Source: an uncultured Myxococcales bacterium (lineage in GTDB: Bacteria > Myxococcota_A > Bradymonadia > UBA7976 > VGTA01). From it: DNA of 64,000 nt. Positions 39,909 through 49,833 of this stretch are shown one piece after another. The translations under genes were made by a program, and so were the position numbers. The DNA is taken from the NCBI GenBank assembly GCA_937146725.1, contig CAKZRU010000016.1, positions 1-64,000 of the forward strand, read 5' to 3'. Each line of letters opens with the position of its first letter. The stretch's first letter is position 1. The notes below the pieces were generated by a model. The model did no database searches and was not told the origin of the DNA. It worked only from the letters and a program-made list of their open reading frames with translations.

Positions 39909-42343
39909 TGAGTAGGCAAAAGGACAACTTTGGATTAAGTGACTTACCGCCCTCGGGTCCTCAAGCATCGGTAAACTTACCTGAGGCCAAAACTAAACAG
40001 AGTGGAACTCGACAAGTGCCTCCGACTGAACCAAGTCCTGAGTTTCCACCGGAGCAGCCCTATCTGCCTTTTGATGATGCTTCTTCAATTCCGCCCACCG
40101 ATCCGGGGGATGAACTTGCTCTTATTCCGCCCACCGATCCGGGGGATGAGCTTGTTCCCATTCCTCCTACAGATCCGGGGGATGATTTATTGAATGGTCA
40201 TAAAGACCTAGATTCTGACGTATTTGAACAAACTCAATTTCCACAGATGTTGACTGAAGAATCTCAGCAACTCAGTTCTTTTCCATTAATTCCACCAACC
40301 GAGCCCAAATTACAAAAGCAAACCGATGTGTTAAATCGCTCAGAGGATGTGGATCGAAAAATAAAACAGACCGCTTGGACCACGCACATTGCCATTGAAT
40401 ATGTATTTCCATTAAAAAGCTTTTTTAAAGACAAATGGGGTACTTTAAGCTTTTTAATCGCTTTTGTTGTGATTTATATGCTCACTACAGGGCACAGTAC
40501 CCAAACAACGACTTCAATCTCAGATGCGATTCAATGGGGAGCAAACTTTGCGCCAAAAATTAAAGGGGTAGACTTTGAATGGTGGCGTTTACTAAGTGCT
40601 CCATACTTACATTGGGATCTGAGCCACATTACTTTTAATGTGGGGGCTTTTTTACTTTTAGCTTCACAGTTTGAGCATTTATTAGGTTCATTAGCATTAA
40701 TAGGTATCTTTACGACAAGTTCTACGCTGGCTGGTATGGCCACGCTATACAACTATCCTAACCAAGTCTCAATGGGAGCCTCTGGCGGGATATATGGCAT
40801 ATTTGGTGCTTTACTCATGCTATTTCTTGCAACTCAAGGCCAAAAAGTAAAGTTTGCTAAATCAATCACCTTGGTCATGCTCATTTGGCTGATTCATTCA
40901 TTAGAAAGTAACTTTAATTCTGTTCAAGCCGATAATGCGAGCCACTTTGGTGGTTTAGTGAGTGGCTTTTTATTATGTTATTTCCTATTGCCAATACCCG
41001 AAGAAATAAAAACAAAGTCACAGATCAAAAAGCTATTTATGCCGGTGATCTTTACCGGTTTTTTGGTACTCATGATATGGCGAGCATTACCAGCACCACA
41101 TCCGATTTTTGAAGTCATTGAGCAATATCACACTAAGGCACAGGTTTTACATAAATATAGTCAACGTTTTTCAAGCCTTAGTCCCCTCCAGCAGAGAGCT
41201 TTATGGGAAGCGGAAGTTAGACCAATACTTCAAACCTTAACAACCAAACTCCTTGATAGCACAGAAACAGAAGACCTAGTTACTCGCAATGAAATCAAAA
41301 CTGTGACTCATGCAACTCAATGGGGACTTAAGCGTTTATTACATGCTTGGTGGATGCAGTTTGCAGCTGAATTTGAAGCTGTTCCCAAAAGCATTCAGCT
41401 GACTCAAAAAGAAACCTTACCCTCTGCAGTGGTTTATGACTTATATGAAACGATGTTAGCTAAGCACAGCATCGCGCAAATTATTGAACCAAGTTGGGAT
41501 GAAAGAATCAAATCTTTAGAATACTACCAAGCTTGGCAATATCTCAAGGAAGCAAGAAAGTATCTTACCCAAGTCTGTGCTGAATTAGTTGCGGAAGCAA
41601 GTTCGGTTGAAGTAAGAGCTTTGGGCAGCTTATGGGCTCAAGCTGAAGTCAGGAATAAGCGACTTAAATTGGTGGAGGAAACATTAAAGCAAAGAGAGTT
41701 TTTAAACTCGACCGACATCATTACATTGACTCAGATTAAATGGCTTAATGCCCAAATTAAAGAGGTCATTCAATTAAGCGCCGTTGAGTTAAGAAAGCCA
41801 ATAGATCAACAGGTTTTAATGCCAGAAGATCAAATTAAACTTGCTAAACTATTATACCAAGCAGTTTTAGCTACTCCTCCTATTGAACTTGACTCTGAAC
41901 TGAGCTTTAAGTTGAATCGTAAAGGACAGATTGTAGTTGTTAAGGGCTTTATCCCAAGACAGGGGCAACTGTTTCTAAGTGCTCAATCGTGCAAGCTTTC
42001 AGCGCCGTCTACTCAACAATTAGCAGATGAAAAACGAAAGCAAATAAAAACTAGATCTAAGTCTAAATTGGACTCTCAACCGCATTCACAACAGCAAGCT
42101 AAATCGCAACGCTTTATTATAGAGATAGTTCCACCTCTACAGCCAAGCAGTAGTCAAAAGGATATATTGAACCATGCTGATCAAAAGCGGACTCAAGATC
42201 ATTTACCTTCTACCGATCTCACCAACAACAAAGCCCAAGCGATTCAGCCCCCATGTCTTGAAGGATTTAAAGTTCTTGGTTGGTTAGGTGCTGATACGGC
42301 ACTTAAGAATCATTCTGTTTGGCGGAGTTACCCACTTGATTGA
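39908..42343 (+). CDS. Rhomboid-family intramembrane serine protease with N-terminal Pro-rich repeats and long C-terminal extension
   Basis: WWRLLSAPYLHWDLSHITFNV, catalytic-type GASGGIYGIFGAL, and ASHFGGLVSGFLL; IPPTDPGDEL repeats upstream. Confidence 0.88.
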   Translation: MSRQKDNFGLSDLPPSGPQASVNLPEAKTKQSGTRQVPPTEPSPEFPPEQPYLPFDDASSIPPTDPGDELALIPPTDPGDELVPIPPTDPGDDLLNGHKDLDSDVFEQTQFPQMLTEESQQLSSFPLIPPTEPKLQKQTDVLNRSEDVDRKIKQTAWTTHIAIEYVFPLKSFFKDKWGTLSFLIAFVVIYMLTTGHSTQTTTSISDAIQWGANFAPKIKGVDFEWWRLLSAPYLHWDLSHITFNVGAFLLLASQFEHLLGSLALIGIFTTSSTLAGMATLYNYPNQVSMGASGGIYGIFGALLMLFLATQGQKVKFAKSITLVMLIWLIHSLESNFNSVQADNASHFGGLVSGFLLCYFLLPIPEEIKTKSQIKKLFMPVIFTGFLVLMIWRALPAPHPIFEVIEQYHTKAQVLHKYSQRFSSLSPLQQRALWEAEVRPILQTLTTKLLDSTETEDLVTRNEIKTVTHATQWGLKRLLHAWWMQFAAEFEAVPKSIQLTQKETLPSAVVYDLYETMLAKHSIAQIIEPSWDERIKSLEYYQAWQYLKEARKYLTQVCAELVAEASSVEVRALGSLWAQAEVRNKRLKLVEETLKQREFLNSTDIITLTQIKWLNAQIKEVIQLSAVELRKPIDQQVLMPEDQIKLAKLLYQAVLATPPIELDSELSFKLNRKGQIVVVKGFIPRQGQLFLSAQSCKLSAPSTQQLADEKRKQIKTRSKSKLDSQPHSQQQAKSQRFIIEIVPPLQPSSSQKDILNHADQKRTQDHLPSTDLTNNKAQAIQPPCLEGFKVLGWLGADTALKNHSVWRSYPLD
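40088..40186 (+). repeat. 36-bp tandem repeat encoding IPPTDPGDELxx (nearly three units)
   Basis: ATTCCGCCCACCGATCCGGGGGATGAACTTGCTCTT and two following copies. Confidence 0.9.
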
Positions 42344-42626
42344 TCTCTTGTTTGGTATTGCCCTCTTGCTCAGCACTCATCTCTAATAAAAGTACCTTTA
42401 GGTGATTAAGTTGGATTTGAATGTTGATTAGATCTTGTTGGCTCGGTAATGCACTGAGCTTAAGCAATTGTTCATAGTGATCTTCCAATCTGTTATACAC
42501 TTGCGCTTTCAGTTTGGCTGACTGACGAATTGCTTGGAGGAATAAGGGATGAGCTACAAAGTTCATAACAGCATATAAAGATTTACTTTCACACTCTTCA
42601 AGTAGAGCTTGGATCATATCTTTCAT
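42303..42626 (-). CDS. Small helical protein of unknown function
   Basis: 107-aa ORF immediately downstream of 42633..43262 on the same strand; overlaps the rhomboid gene 3' end convergently by 41 nt. Confidence 0.55.
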   Translation of the reverse strand: MKDMIQALLEECESKSLYAVMNFVAHPLFLQAIRQSAKLKAQVYNRLEDHYEQLLKLSALPSQQDLINIQIQLNHLKVLLLEMSAEQEGNTKQEINQVGNSAKQNDS

Positions 42627-42632
42627 AACAAC

Positions 42633-43262
42633 TCAAATCTCTGACACTTCATCATGACTCGGTTCAGCTTGAGAGTTTTCTGATGAATCACTCGTGATCA
42701 TTTGTATGGGAGTTCCCCAGTTAAACTCAGCAAATAACCCATGTCTTGGCCTACATCTAAACATGGTAATGGCAGCAAAAATCATAAAGGGAAGCATGGC
42801 GGTTTCTTGGCGTGTAAAAAATGTTTCCATAACCCCAAGTAAGGCATAAATCTGTACTAAGCCCCAGGCGATTACACAGGAACGCCACCCTTTTTTAACT
42901 TCGATACTTGATGGGATTTCGGCAAGCTCAGAAGGCGTTGGAAGAGCTTTGAAGCGTCTTAATCTTAGATAAAACATGGTATCGCACAGGACGGCGCTGA
43001 GTAAGCAAAAACCTAAAAATGGAGTTTCATAAGAAGTGAGTTGCTCAGGTGTAATCGGTGGTAATTGAGGTAATAACCAAGCGCAAAGACCGGCTAAACC
43101 CAAAGGAGGGATCATCGCTGTAAAGTACATGGTTTGACTCAAGCGGTAATGGCCTTGCAAACTCATTACTTGTGGCTTCGTAGAAGGGAGGATTTGAGAT
43201 TGTTTGCTCATCATACGTTCTTTGCGATTTGTGTTTAAGACGAATGGGGAATGAAATAGCAT
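42633..43262 (-). CDS. Membrane protein of unknown function
   Basis: Several hydrophobic segments; likely true start at MMSKQS (about 43214). Confidence 0.65.
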   Translation of the reverse strand: MLFHSPFVLNTNRKERMMSKQSQILPSTKPQVMSLQGHYRLSQTMYFTAMIPPLGLAGLCAWLLPQLPPITPEQLTSYETPFLGFCLLSAVLCDTMFYLRLRRFKALPTPSELAEIPSSIEVKKGWRSCVIAWGLVQIYALLGVMETFFTRQETAMLPFMIFAAITMFRCRPRHGLFAEFNWGTPIQMITSDSSENSQAEPSHDEVSEI

Positions 43263-43290
43263 ATATTCAGCAAGTAGCCAAAGTCTAAGC

Positions 43291-44226
43291 TCAATCTCTA
43301 CATTCGTTTGACTGAGCTCTGAGATGCTTTGGGGTTAAGCTAGAGTTTTGATTGTTGACTTGAAAGATCTCACCATCTTCAACTCTGACTGCAGTAAGTT
43401 GCTGGCCCCAAATACAAGCACTATCCAAGCCATAGTAATTTCTTCCATGCTGAATTCCAAACGCAGCCCAGTGACCGTAATAAAGCATATCGGGAAAGAA
43501 GTTATTATGCTGTTCTTGATACTTGCTAAACCAAGGAATTAATTCGGTGGGAAGCTCCTGAGGATTCCCTTTGAACCAACCGATTGCCTTACCATTATGA
43601 TCCACTGTGCGAACTCGAGTAAACCACTTGAGATCTCTGATCCACTGAGCTTTCTCCGGCTTTGGTTTCTTATGACTAGACTTTCGTGTCTCATGAGAAT
43701 AAGTCGAGTTTAGCTCTGCTTGAGGATTAGACTTTAAGCCCTTACGACTAGGATGTGCCAAAGCTAAATTAAGTAAGCCCTCATCACTTTGTAGAGCTTG
43801 CTCAATCACTTGAGCACGTCGTTTACACTCGGTCCAAGACCATTCCGGATTGAGTCCGGCATGCACCATAGCAATCCTTCGATCGGTCAGCTTAGCTTCA
43901 AAAAGAATAGGTTGCCTTCTGAGCCATGTACAAAGCTCTTTTTGTTCTGACTTAGACAGACTTAATAAGTCATCCAAAGTATCGCCACTAGATGTATGCG
44001 CTCCATACAGACAGGCCAAAAAGTGGAGTTCATGGTTACCCAAGATGATTTGCACCCATGAATCATTGTTCTGAGCCCATTGTAATACTTTTAATGAGTC
44101 GGGGCCACGGTTGATCAAGTCGCCAACACACCAAAGTTGATCACCTTTGTTTAAGGGCAAGAGCGATAGCAAGTTTTGCAGGCTATCAAAACAACCATGG
44201 ATGTCTCCAAGCACATATGTTGACAT
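43291..44226 (-). CDS. apaH: Bis(5'-nucleosyl)-tetraphosphatase, symmetrical
   Basis: YVLGDIHGCFDSLQNLL, LWCVGDLINRGPDSLKVL, ILGNHELHFLAC, YYGHWAAFGI, LDSACIWGQQLTAVR. Confidence 0.92.
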   Translation of the reverse strand: MSTYVLGDIHGCFDSLQNLLSLLPLNKGDQLWCVGDLINRGPDSLKVLQWAQNNDSWVQIILGNHELHFLACLYGAHTSSGDTLDDLLSLSKSEQKELCTWLRRQPILFEAKLTDRRIAMVHAGLNPEWSWTECKRRAQVIEQALQSDEGLLNLALAHPSRKGLKSNPQAELNSTYSHETRKSSHKKPKPEKAQWIRDLKWFTRVRTVDHNGKAIGWFKGNPQELPTELIPWFSKYQEQHNNFFPDMLYYGHWAAFGIQHGRNYYGLDSACIWGQQLTAVRVEDGEIFQVNNQNSSLTPKHLRAQSNECRD

Positions 44227-44393
44227 AAATATTCCTTAACCACAAAGACTGTTGATTAGAATGGGTAAAGAGTGCTGATCTCTTGCAGTATGTTACGCTT
44301 TGTTTTATTGAGTAGGAACAAGATTTTCTCCTAGAATAATCATAACTTGTATTCAAGCATAATGAGCTTTGAAAACAATAGAATTGAGGAAGT

Positions 44394-47201
44394 ATGCAGC
44401 AAAACCATCATCAAAGTCAGTACCAAGTCGGGCTACGATATAAAAACAGAGTCAAGATTAATCAAGATTGTACTCTACAAATCAGTGTTCCGCTAAAAAC
44501 TAGAAACATCATTTGTCAGCTTAGGCGTTTCTTATTCTCTGCAACAGCTTTCAAAGTAACTTTTACTCTTTTAGCGAGCCTCTGCTTGATCTCTAATGCC
44601 TTTGCCCAGTTACAAGAACCTGAAATCAAAGAGCCTAGTCTAGAACAAAAGCTTGATCAGGTTTTTGGTACCATTGTTGGTCAGATGGCGAGTGTTTTAT
44701 TATGGGATGTAGTGGCTTGGGATAATGATACACCTTTAGAAATTAGAAAGGAGATCAAGGCGAGTCAAAGCTTTGCTGACCCTTTAGGCTGGGGTATTTT
44801 TGTTCAGAGTACAGATAAGGTTGAGCTACTTGACTATGAAGGAGAGGTGATTTCAAGCTTTACTCAACAAGGGTTAAGTATTGAGAAAGCTTGGGTCATT
44901 AATGCCGGTCGGGAACTCATGGTGAAGGCTAAGAATGGTAGCCTTTACTTTTTTTATCGAAATATAAAAGGGAGTGTTACCAAAGCCCTAGGCCCCTATT
45001 CTTTACCGCAGGGTAAGTGGACAAGCTTTGCTGAAATAAACCAACAATTACTCTTTGGTAGCGACGAAGGTCGTTTATATCGCTTAAATCGTAAGGTGGG
45101 TGCTGAGGTCACAGAGCAATCATGGGAGATGACCACTTTTAATTTAGCTGAACCAATTCATCAAATCCAAGCACGAAATGATGGGAATTATTGGCTGATT
45201 AGTGGACTGCAGGGTAATGCAAGAGTCATTAAAGCACTTTCTACCGAGAAACAGTCTCCGTTAAAAGTGACGGAACTCATCAAAGTAGAGCGACCACAAC
45301 ATCTTCAGGGTGAGCTCCTTAGTTCTGGCTTTACAGAGGGTCAATTATGGTTTGCACTGAGTGGTGGCCTGTTTACATGGGATAGTACTGCCAATCGCCA
45401 AGGGTTTAGCTTGCAGTTACCTAAAGTAAACACAGTACAAGTTCTTGCTCAAGACCGTAAGCCCAAATCAGTCATTTACATGGTTGGCGTTGCTTCTGGT
45501 CCAAATCATCTGATTAATCATGCCGGCCAAGAACTTGAGCTTCCCAAAGATCCTACCCATCCTCTCCACAAAAAGATCGATACACTCTTTAAACTTGAGG
45601 GAGCGCTTTGGCTTTCGAATGCACAGGGCTTACATCAATTATCAAGCTCTGCAGACGGAGCAATTCAAATTCAAAACACCTTAACCGAAGCCAAATCAGC
45701 TCATGCTTTATTCAAGGGCGGAGCGCATTTAATGACTCAAACAGGCGAAAAATGCTTAGTTTGGTTTAAGGCAGACTTTAAGTTGCCCTTAATTGTTTTA
45801 TGGCTAGTCTTTGGTGCGCTCTTCTTCACGATCCGTATGCGCTTTGTTAATCTTCGCTTGTTTAAACATGCCATCGCTGTGGTGCAGGGTAAGTATACCG
45901 ATCCCAATTCTGCGGGTGAAGTGAGTCACTTTCAAGCATTGACCTCCGCCTTATCAGCTACGGTGGGCTTAGGTAATATCGCCGGTGTGGCGATTGCTGT
46001 CGGTCTTGGAGGACCTGGCGCTACTTTTTGGATGATTATGGCGGGCTTATTAGGTATGGCATCAAAGTTTACCGAGTGTACCCTAGGACAAAAGTATCGC
46101 ACCGTTTCGCCAAGTGGTGAAGTTATGGGTGGTGCGATGCACTATTTATCTAAAGGTTTAGCCAAAGAGCGAAATCTACCCCGCTTAGGCAAGGTACTTG
46201 CCGTATTGTTTAGTTTTTTATGCATTGGTGGTTCTTTTGGAGGCGGTAATGCCTTCCAAGTGAAGCAGTCACTTGAGGCCGTTGCCGAAGTTGTTCCGGT
46301 ATTAAGCGAGTTTAAGTGGGTTTATGGTCTGATCATGGCAATTGGTGTTGGTGTGGTGATTCTTGGTGGTATTAAGAGTATTGCCCAAACCGCGGAAAAG
46401 ATTGTCCCAGCCATGTGTGGTATGTATATTTTAGCATCATTATATGTGATCTTGGCTAATATTTCTTTGGTACCACAAGCCTTTGCTGAAATCATTGGTG
46501 GCGCTTTTTCACCCGATGCCATTTATGGTGGCGCTGTGGGTGTGTTAGTGGTTGGCTTTAAACGAGCCGCTTTTTCTAATGAAGCAGGTATCGGTTCAGC
46601 GGCCATTGCTCATGCTGCTGCTAAAACCGAATATCCGGTTCGTGAAGGTGTGGTTGCGCTATTAGAGCCCTTTATTGATACCATTGTCGTTTGTACAATG
46701 ACGGCCTTAGTGATTGTCATTACCGGTGCTTACCATAACCCAGAATATGGTGCTTTAGTTGTGGGTAATAAGGGGGCTGCACTGACCTCTCAAGCGATGG
46801 GTGAGGTTATTTCTTTCTTCCCTTATGTATTATCTGTTGCGGTTATTCTTTTTGCATATTCTACAATGATTTCATGGTCATACTATGGAGAACGTTGTTG
46901 GTCATGGCTTTTTGGGGAAGATGCCGCCCTGTTCTCTATGGGTAAGCATGCATCGCTCATTTATAAGATCATATTTTTAATCTTTGCATTCTTAGGCTCC
47001 ATTGTGAATGCAACAAACATTCTAGATTTCTCAGACCTGATGATTCTTGGTATGGCCTTACCAAACATTTTTGGGATCTTATTTTTAACCAAGGGTGTTC
47101 GAGAGGATTTAGACCAATATGAAGCAAAGCTTAATGCGAATGAGTTTCCAATTTATGATCCACATAGTCATGAGGAAGCAAATGAGTCCGAAGAACAATA
47201 A
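44394..47201 (+). CDS. Alanine/sodium symporter (AGCS)-type protein with large N-proximal propeller-like insertion
   Basis: Signal peptide; LDQVFGTIVGQMASVLLWDVV; ~350-residue repeat-like region; then LPLIVLWLVFGALFFTIRMRFVNLRLFKHAIAVVQGKYTDP...GEVSHFQALTSALSATVGLGNIAGVAIAVGLGGPGATFWM. Confidence 0.9.
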   Translation: MQQNHHQSQYQVGLRYKNRVKINQDCTLQISVPLKTRNIICQLRRFLFSATAFKVTFTLLASLCLISNAFAQLQEPEIKEPSLEQKLDQVFGTIVGQMASVLLWDVVAWDNDTPLEIRKEIKASQSFADPLGWGIFVQSTDKVELLDYEGEVISSFTQQGLSIEKAWVINAGRELMVKAKNGSLYFFYRNIKGSVTKALGPYSLPQGKWTSFAEINQQLLFGSDEGRLYRLNRKVGAEVTEQSWEMTTFNLAEPIHQIQARNDGNYWLISGLQGNARVIKALSTEKQSPLKVTELIKVERPQHLQGELLSSGFTEGQLWFALSGGLFTWDSTANRQGFSLQLPKVNTVQVLAQDRKPKSVIYMVGVASGPNHLINHAGQELELPKDPTHPLHKKIDTLFKLEGALWLSNAQGLHQLSSSADGAIQIQNTLTEAKSAHALFKGGAHLMTQTGEKCLVWFKADFKLPLIVLWLVFGALFFTIRMRFVNLRLFKHAIAVVQGKYTDPNSAGEVSHFQALTSALSATVGLGNIAGVAIAVGLGGPGATFWMIMAGLLGMASKFTECTLGQKYRTVSPSGEVMGGAMHYLSKGLAKERNLPRLGKVLAVLFSFLCIGGSFGGGNAFQVKQSLEAVAEVVPVLSEFKWVYGLIMAIGVGVVILGGIKSIAQTAEKIVPAMCGMYILASLYVILANISLVPQAFAEIIGGAFSPDAIYGGAVGVLVVGFKRAAFSNEAGIGSAAIAHAAAKTEYPVREGVVALLEPFIDTIVVCTMTALVIVITGAYHNPEYGALVVGNKGAALTSQAMGEVISFFPYVLSVAVILFAYSTMISWSYYGERCWSWLFGEDAALFSMGKHASLIYKIIFLIFAFLGSIVNATNILDFSDLMILGMALPNIFGILFLTKGVREDLDQYEAKLNANEFPIYDPHSHEEANESEEQ

Positions 47202-47327
47202 GATCGAAGCCAACTAAAAAGAGGCTAAGCAAATGATCTTTGCATGACTTTATTAATGCCTTTTCTATGAAGCTTTAAACTCTATAAATCTTTAAACTCT
47301 GCAAAGTTTAAGATATATATTTCATGA

Positions 47328-47915
47328 CTATGTTGAGGATTTTTTAGCTTTTCGAGGCCGTGATTTACTCTTTTTTCTGGGATTCGATTTAACTTTTGCA
47401 GTTACTGAATCTTGTTGAGAAGAATCTTTAGCTTGATGGGCTTTGGTTTTATCTTCTACCGATGGATTTGCTTTTTCATTTGCGTGGGCTTGAGGATTAT
47501 TTGTTTTTGGAGGATTCTTTGATTTGGTTTTAGCTGAACGACGCTTACGCTTTGGAGACGCTTTTTGATCTCTTTGTTGGACGGCTTCAATGTGGTCTAG
47601 GTAATGTCCACTGACTGCTTCTATATCATTCAGTTCACGGTTAGGATCATGTTTTTCAGCCGTCAAGTCTTTAGCGCTGATATGACTTGTTTGATGATCG
47701 GCGACACTTTGCTTCGAAATGCTTGCTGCTTCTGATAAATCGATCCATTTGACTCTTGGATCATTACTCATACGTATTTCATCACTAAACCAAGGGACAA
47801 GACTTTGATCTAAGTGAGTAAGCGTGCTTGCTGTACACAATAATTCAGCATAGCTAAGTACACCATCAGAGTTTTTGACTTGCTTTTGGTGATGATCGAT
47901 TTCTGTGGCTTTCAA
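47328..47915 (-). CDS. Hypothetical protein with highly basic Lys/Arg/Ser/Pro-rich C-terminal tail
   Basis: TTG start overlapping the GroES stop (TTGA); tail KRKRRSAKTKSKNPPK...KVKSNPRKKSKSRPRKAKKSST. Confidence 0.65.
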   Translation of the reverse strand: MKATEIDHHQKQVKNSDGVLSYAELLCTASTLTHLDQSLVPWFSDEIRMSNDPRVKWIDLSEAASISKQSVADHQTSHISAKDLTAEKHDPNRELNDIEAVSGHYLDHIEAVQQRDQKASPKRKRRSAKTKSKNPPKTNNPQAHANEKANPSVEDKTKAHQAKDSSQQDSVTAKVKSNPRKKSKSRPRKAKKSST

Positions 47916-48253
47916 TGTTTACCCTCTTGTTCTATTTCTTCGACAACTGCCACTACATCACTCGTTTTCACTAGTCGTAAACTCTCATCCCACGGAACAG
48001 GTAGACCGGCTTCTTTTGGAAATAACACATAAACCCCCAATGGGATGCCTGATACATTCTCGCCAACATCCTCAGTGGCCAAGCTATCACGTGCAACTTC
48101 CACCACCTGTGCGTATAGCGCTACTTGATGTCGTTCTTGTATGCCTTGTGGCAAGTATAGACCACTTGGTGTACGATCTGCATTTTCTTCAAGTTTAACA
48201 AGGATTCTAGGTCCTAAAGGCTGAATATGCCTTAATTTATTAGAATTGGACAT
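47912..48253 (-). CDS. groES: GroES-like co-chaperonin (Cpn10)
   Basis: IQPLGPRILVKLEENADRTPSGLYLPQGIQERHQVALYAQVVEVA...VLFPKEAG; likely start MSNSNK at 48253. Confidence 0.85.
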   Translation of the reverse strand: MSNSNKLRHIQPLGPRILVKLEENADRTPSGLYLPQGIQERHQVALYAQVVEVARDSLATEDVGENVSGIPLGVYVLFPKEAGLPVPWDESLRLVKTSDVVAVVEEIEQEGKH

Positions 48254-48327
48254 ACTGTTTTCACCATAAAAATAGTGTTCACGATAAACGATCAAGTTAA
48301 AAGATCATTTTGGGAAGGGCGCATTAA

Positions 48328-49596
48328 CTAAGATAACTTACTTTGATCAAAAACATTGATCAAGAGTCCTGTTCTTAACTTGGGCTCAAACCAGGTTGAC
48401 TTTGGTGGCATCACTTCACCGCTGTCAGCAATACCAATGAGTTCTTGCACTGAAGTTGGATAAAGTGCAAAAGCGACTCCATTACAGGCATCTGTTTTTT
48501 CTTCCAAAGCTCTAAAACCTCTAATGCCACCAACAAACTGAATATGATCACAGCGTCTGGGGTCCTCGACATTTAGGTGCTTGGACAGCACATAATCTTG
48601 CAACACACTGACATCAAGCTGCGAGGTTAAAGCCTGTTTTTGAACCATTTCTTGCAAGTGAGCCTTCGCTTTTAGCACATACCAAGACTTATCCAAATAC
48701 ATTCCCCAAGTTTGCGAACTTGCCGGAAACTGTACCGGACTACTAGGATCAATATCTTGCGGAGCCGAGCAAGCCTGTAGCTCAAAATCTTGCTCAAGAG
48801 CTTTTAAAAGCTCTAGGGCCGTCATGGAAAGTTGAGTCACAACTCGATGATAAGGCAGTACCAAAAGTTCATCGGCAGCAAAAGAAACTGTTAAAAAGTG
48901 ACCCGCAAGTTCTGAATCCTCTTGTAATGAACGGCTCACTCTGGCCGCCGCCGCCGCTCGATGGTGTCCATCTGCAATGTATAAGGCATCAATTTCAGCA
49001 AAGTCGTTTTGAACTTTTTGAAGATCTTCGCTTTGATGAATCGCCCAAATCTCATGTAAAATGCCATCTGGGGCAAGATGAGATACATCTGCAGTACTTT
49101 CTTGATACTGCGCAATCAGGATTTTAAGGCCTTTATGGGCCTGATGAGTCAAAAATACCGGACCAAGATGAGCGCCTAAACTGAGTACCTGCTTCATGCG
49201 ATCATCCTCTTTGCGAGGCAAAGTGAATTCGTGCTTTTTTATTTTATCTTGCCAATAGTCCTCGGCGCTGGCTAACCCTACAATACCAGTTTGACGATGC
49301 TCTCCCATTTGCTGGGTATAAATATAGTAACTAGGCTTTTCATCATATTGCATGATTGCTTCTGTGATAAGTCGACTGAGTTCCTGTTGAGCAAAATCAT
49401 AGGCTTCTTGGTCATCAATACTGATTTGATCATTTAAAACAGCATCTGGACGAGTCACTCTTAAAATACTGTTTGCCTTACCTGAAATCATGTCTCGAGC
49501 TTCACTACGGTTCATAACATCATAAGGAGGGGCGGCAACCTCATCAACATGTTCAGATGTAGGTCTTAGTGCTCTGAAGGGAAGTAAGTGAACCAT
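48328..49596 (-). CDS. DUF1015-family protein
   Basis: PFRALRPTSEHVDEVAAPPYDVMNRSEAR, YIADGHHRAAAAARV, SFAADELLVLPYHRVV. Confidence 0.92.
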   Translation of the reverse strand: MVHLLPFRALRPTSEHVDEVAAPPYDVMNRSEARDMISGKANSILRVTRPDAVLNDQISIDDQEAYDFAQQELSRLITEAIMQYDEKPSYYIYTQQMGEHRQTGIVGLASAEDYWQDKIKKHEFTLPRKEDDRMKQVLSLGAHLGPVFLTHQAHKGLKILIAQYQESTADVSHLAPDGILHEIWAIHQSEDLQKVQNDFAEIDALYIADGHHRAAAAARVSRSLQEDSELAGHFLTVSFAADELLVLPYHRVVTQLSMTALELLKALEQDFELQACSAPQDIDPSSPVQFPASSQTWGMYLDKSWYVLKAKAHLQEMVQKQALTSQLDVSVLQDYVLSKHLNVEDPRRCDHIQFVGGIRGFRALEEKTDACNGVAFALYPTSVQELIGIADSGEVMPPKSTWFEPKLRTGLLINVFDQSKLS

Positions 49597-49833
49597 TTTG
49601 ATTTCCAGACTATATTTGAGTGGCGTTAAAGATTGAGAACTACTTTGGGATGAGTTTTTTACTTAGTCAAGCCTTGCTATGTTTGCAAGTAATCTTCAAG
49701 GCCAATCACCATTTTCTAAATTTTTGATCGAGCTTATTGCTTGGATATATTGCTTATTCCTCTTGGATCATCTAGTTTAGACTCGTTTTTAATTTATATA
49801 GTTTAGCCCTAAAATCTGATGCAAAGGGATAAT

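Noticed and set aside
42303-42343. 41-nt convergent overlap between rhomboid gene and the 42303..42626 gene
   Set aside because: Unremarkable for a compact genome.
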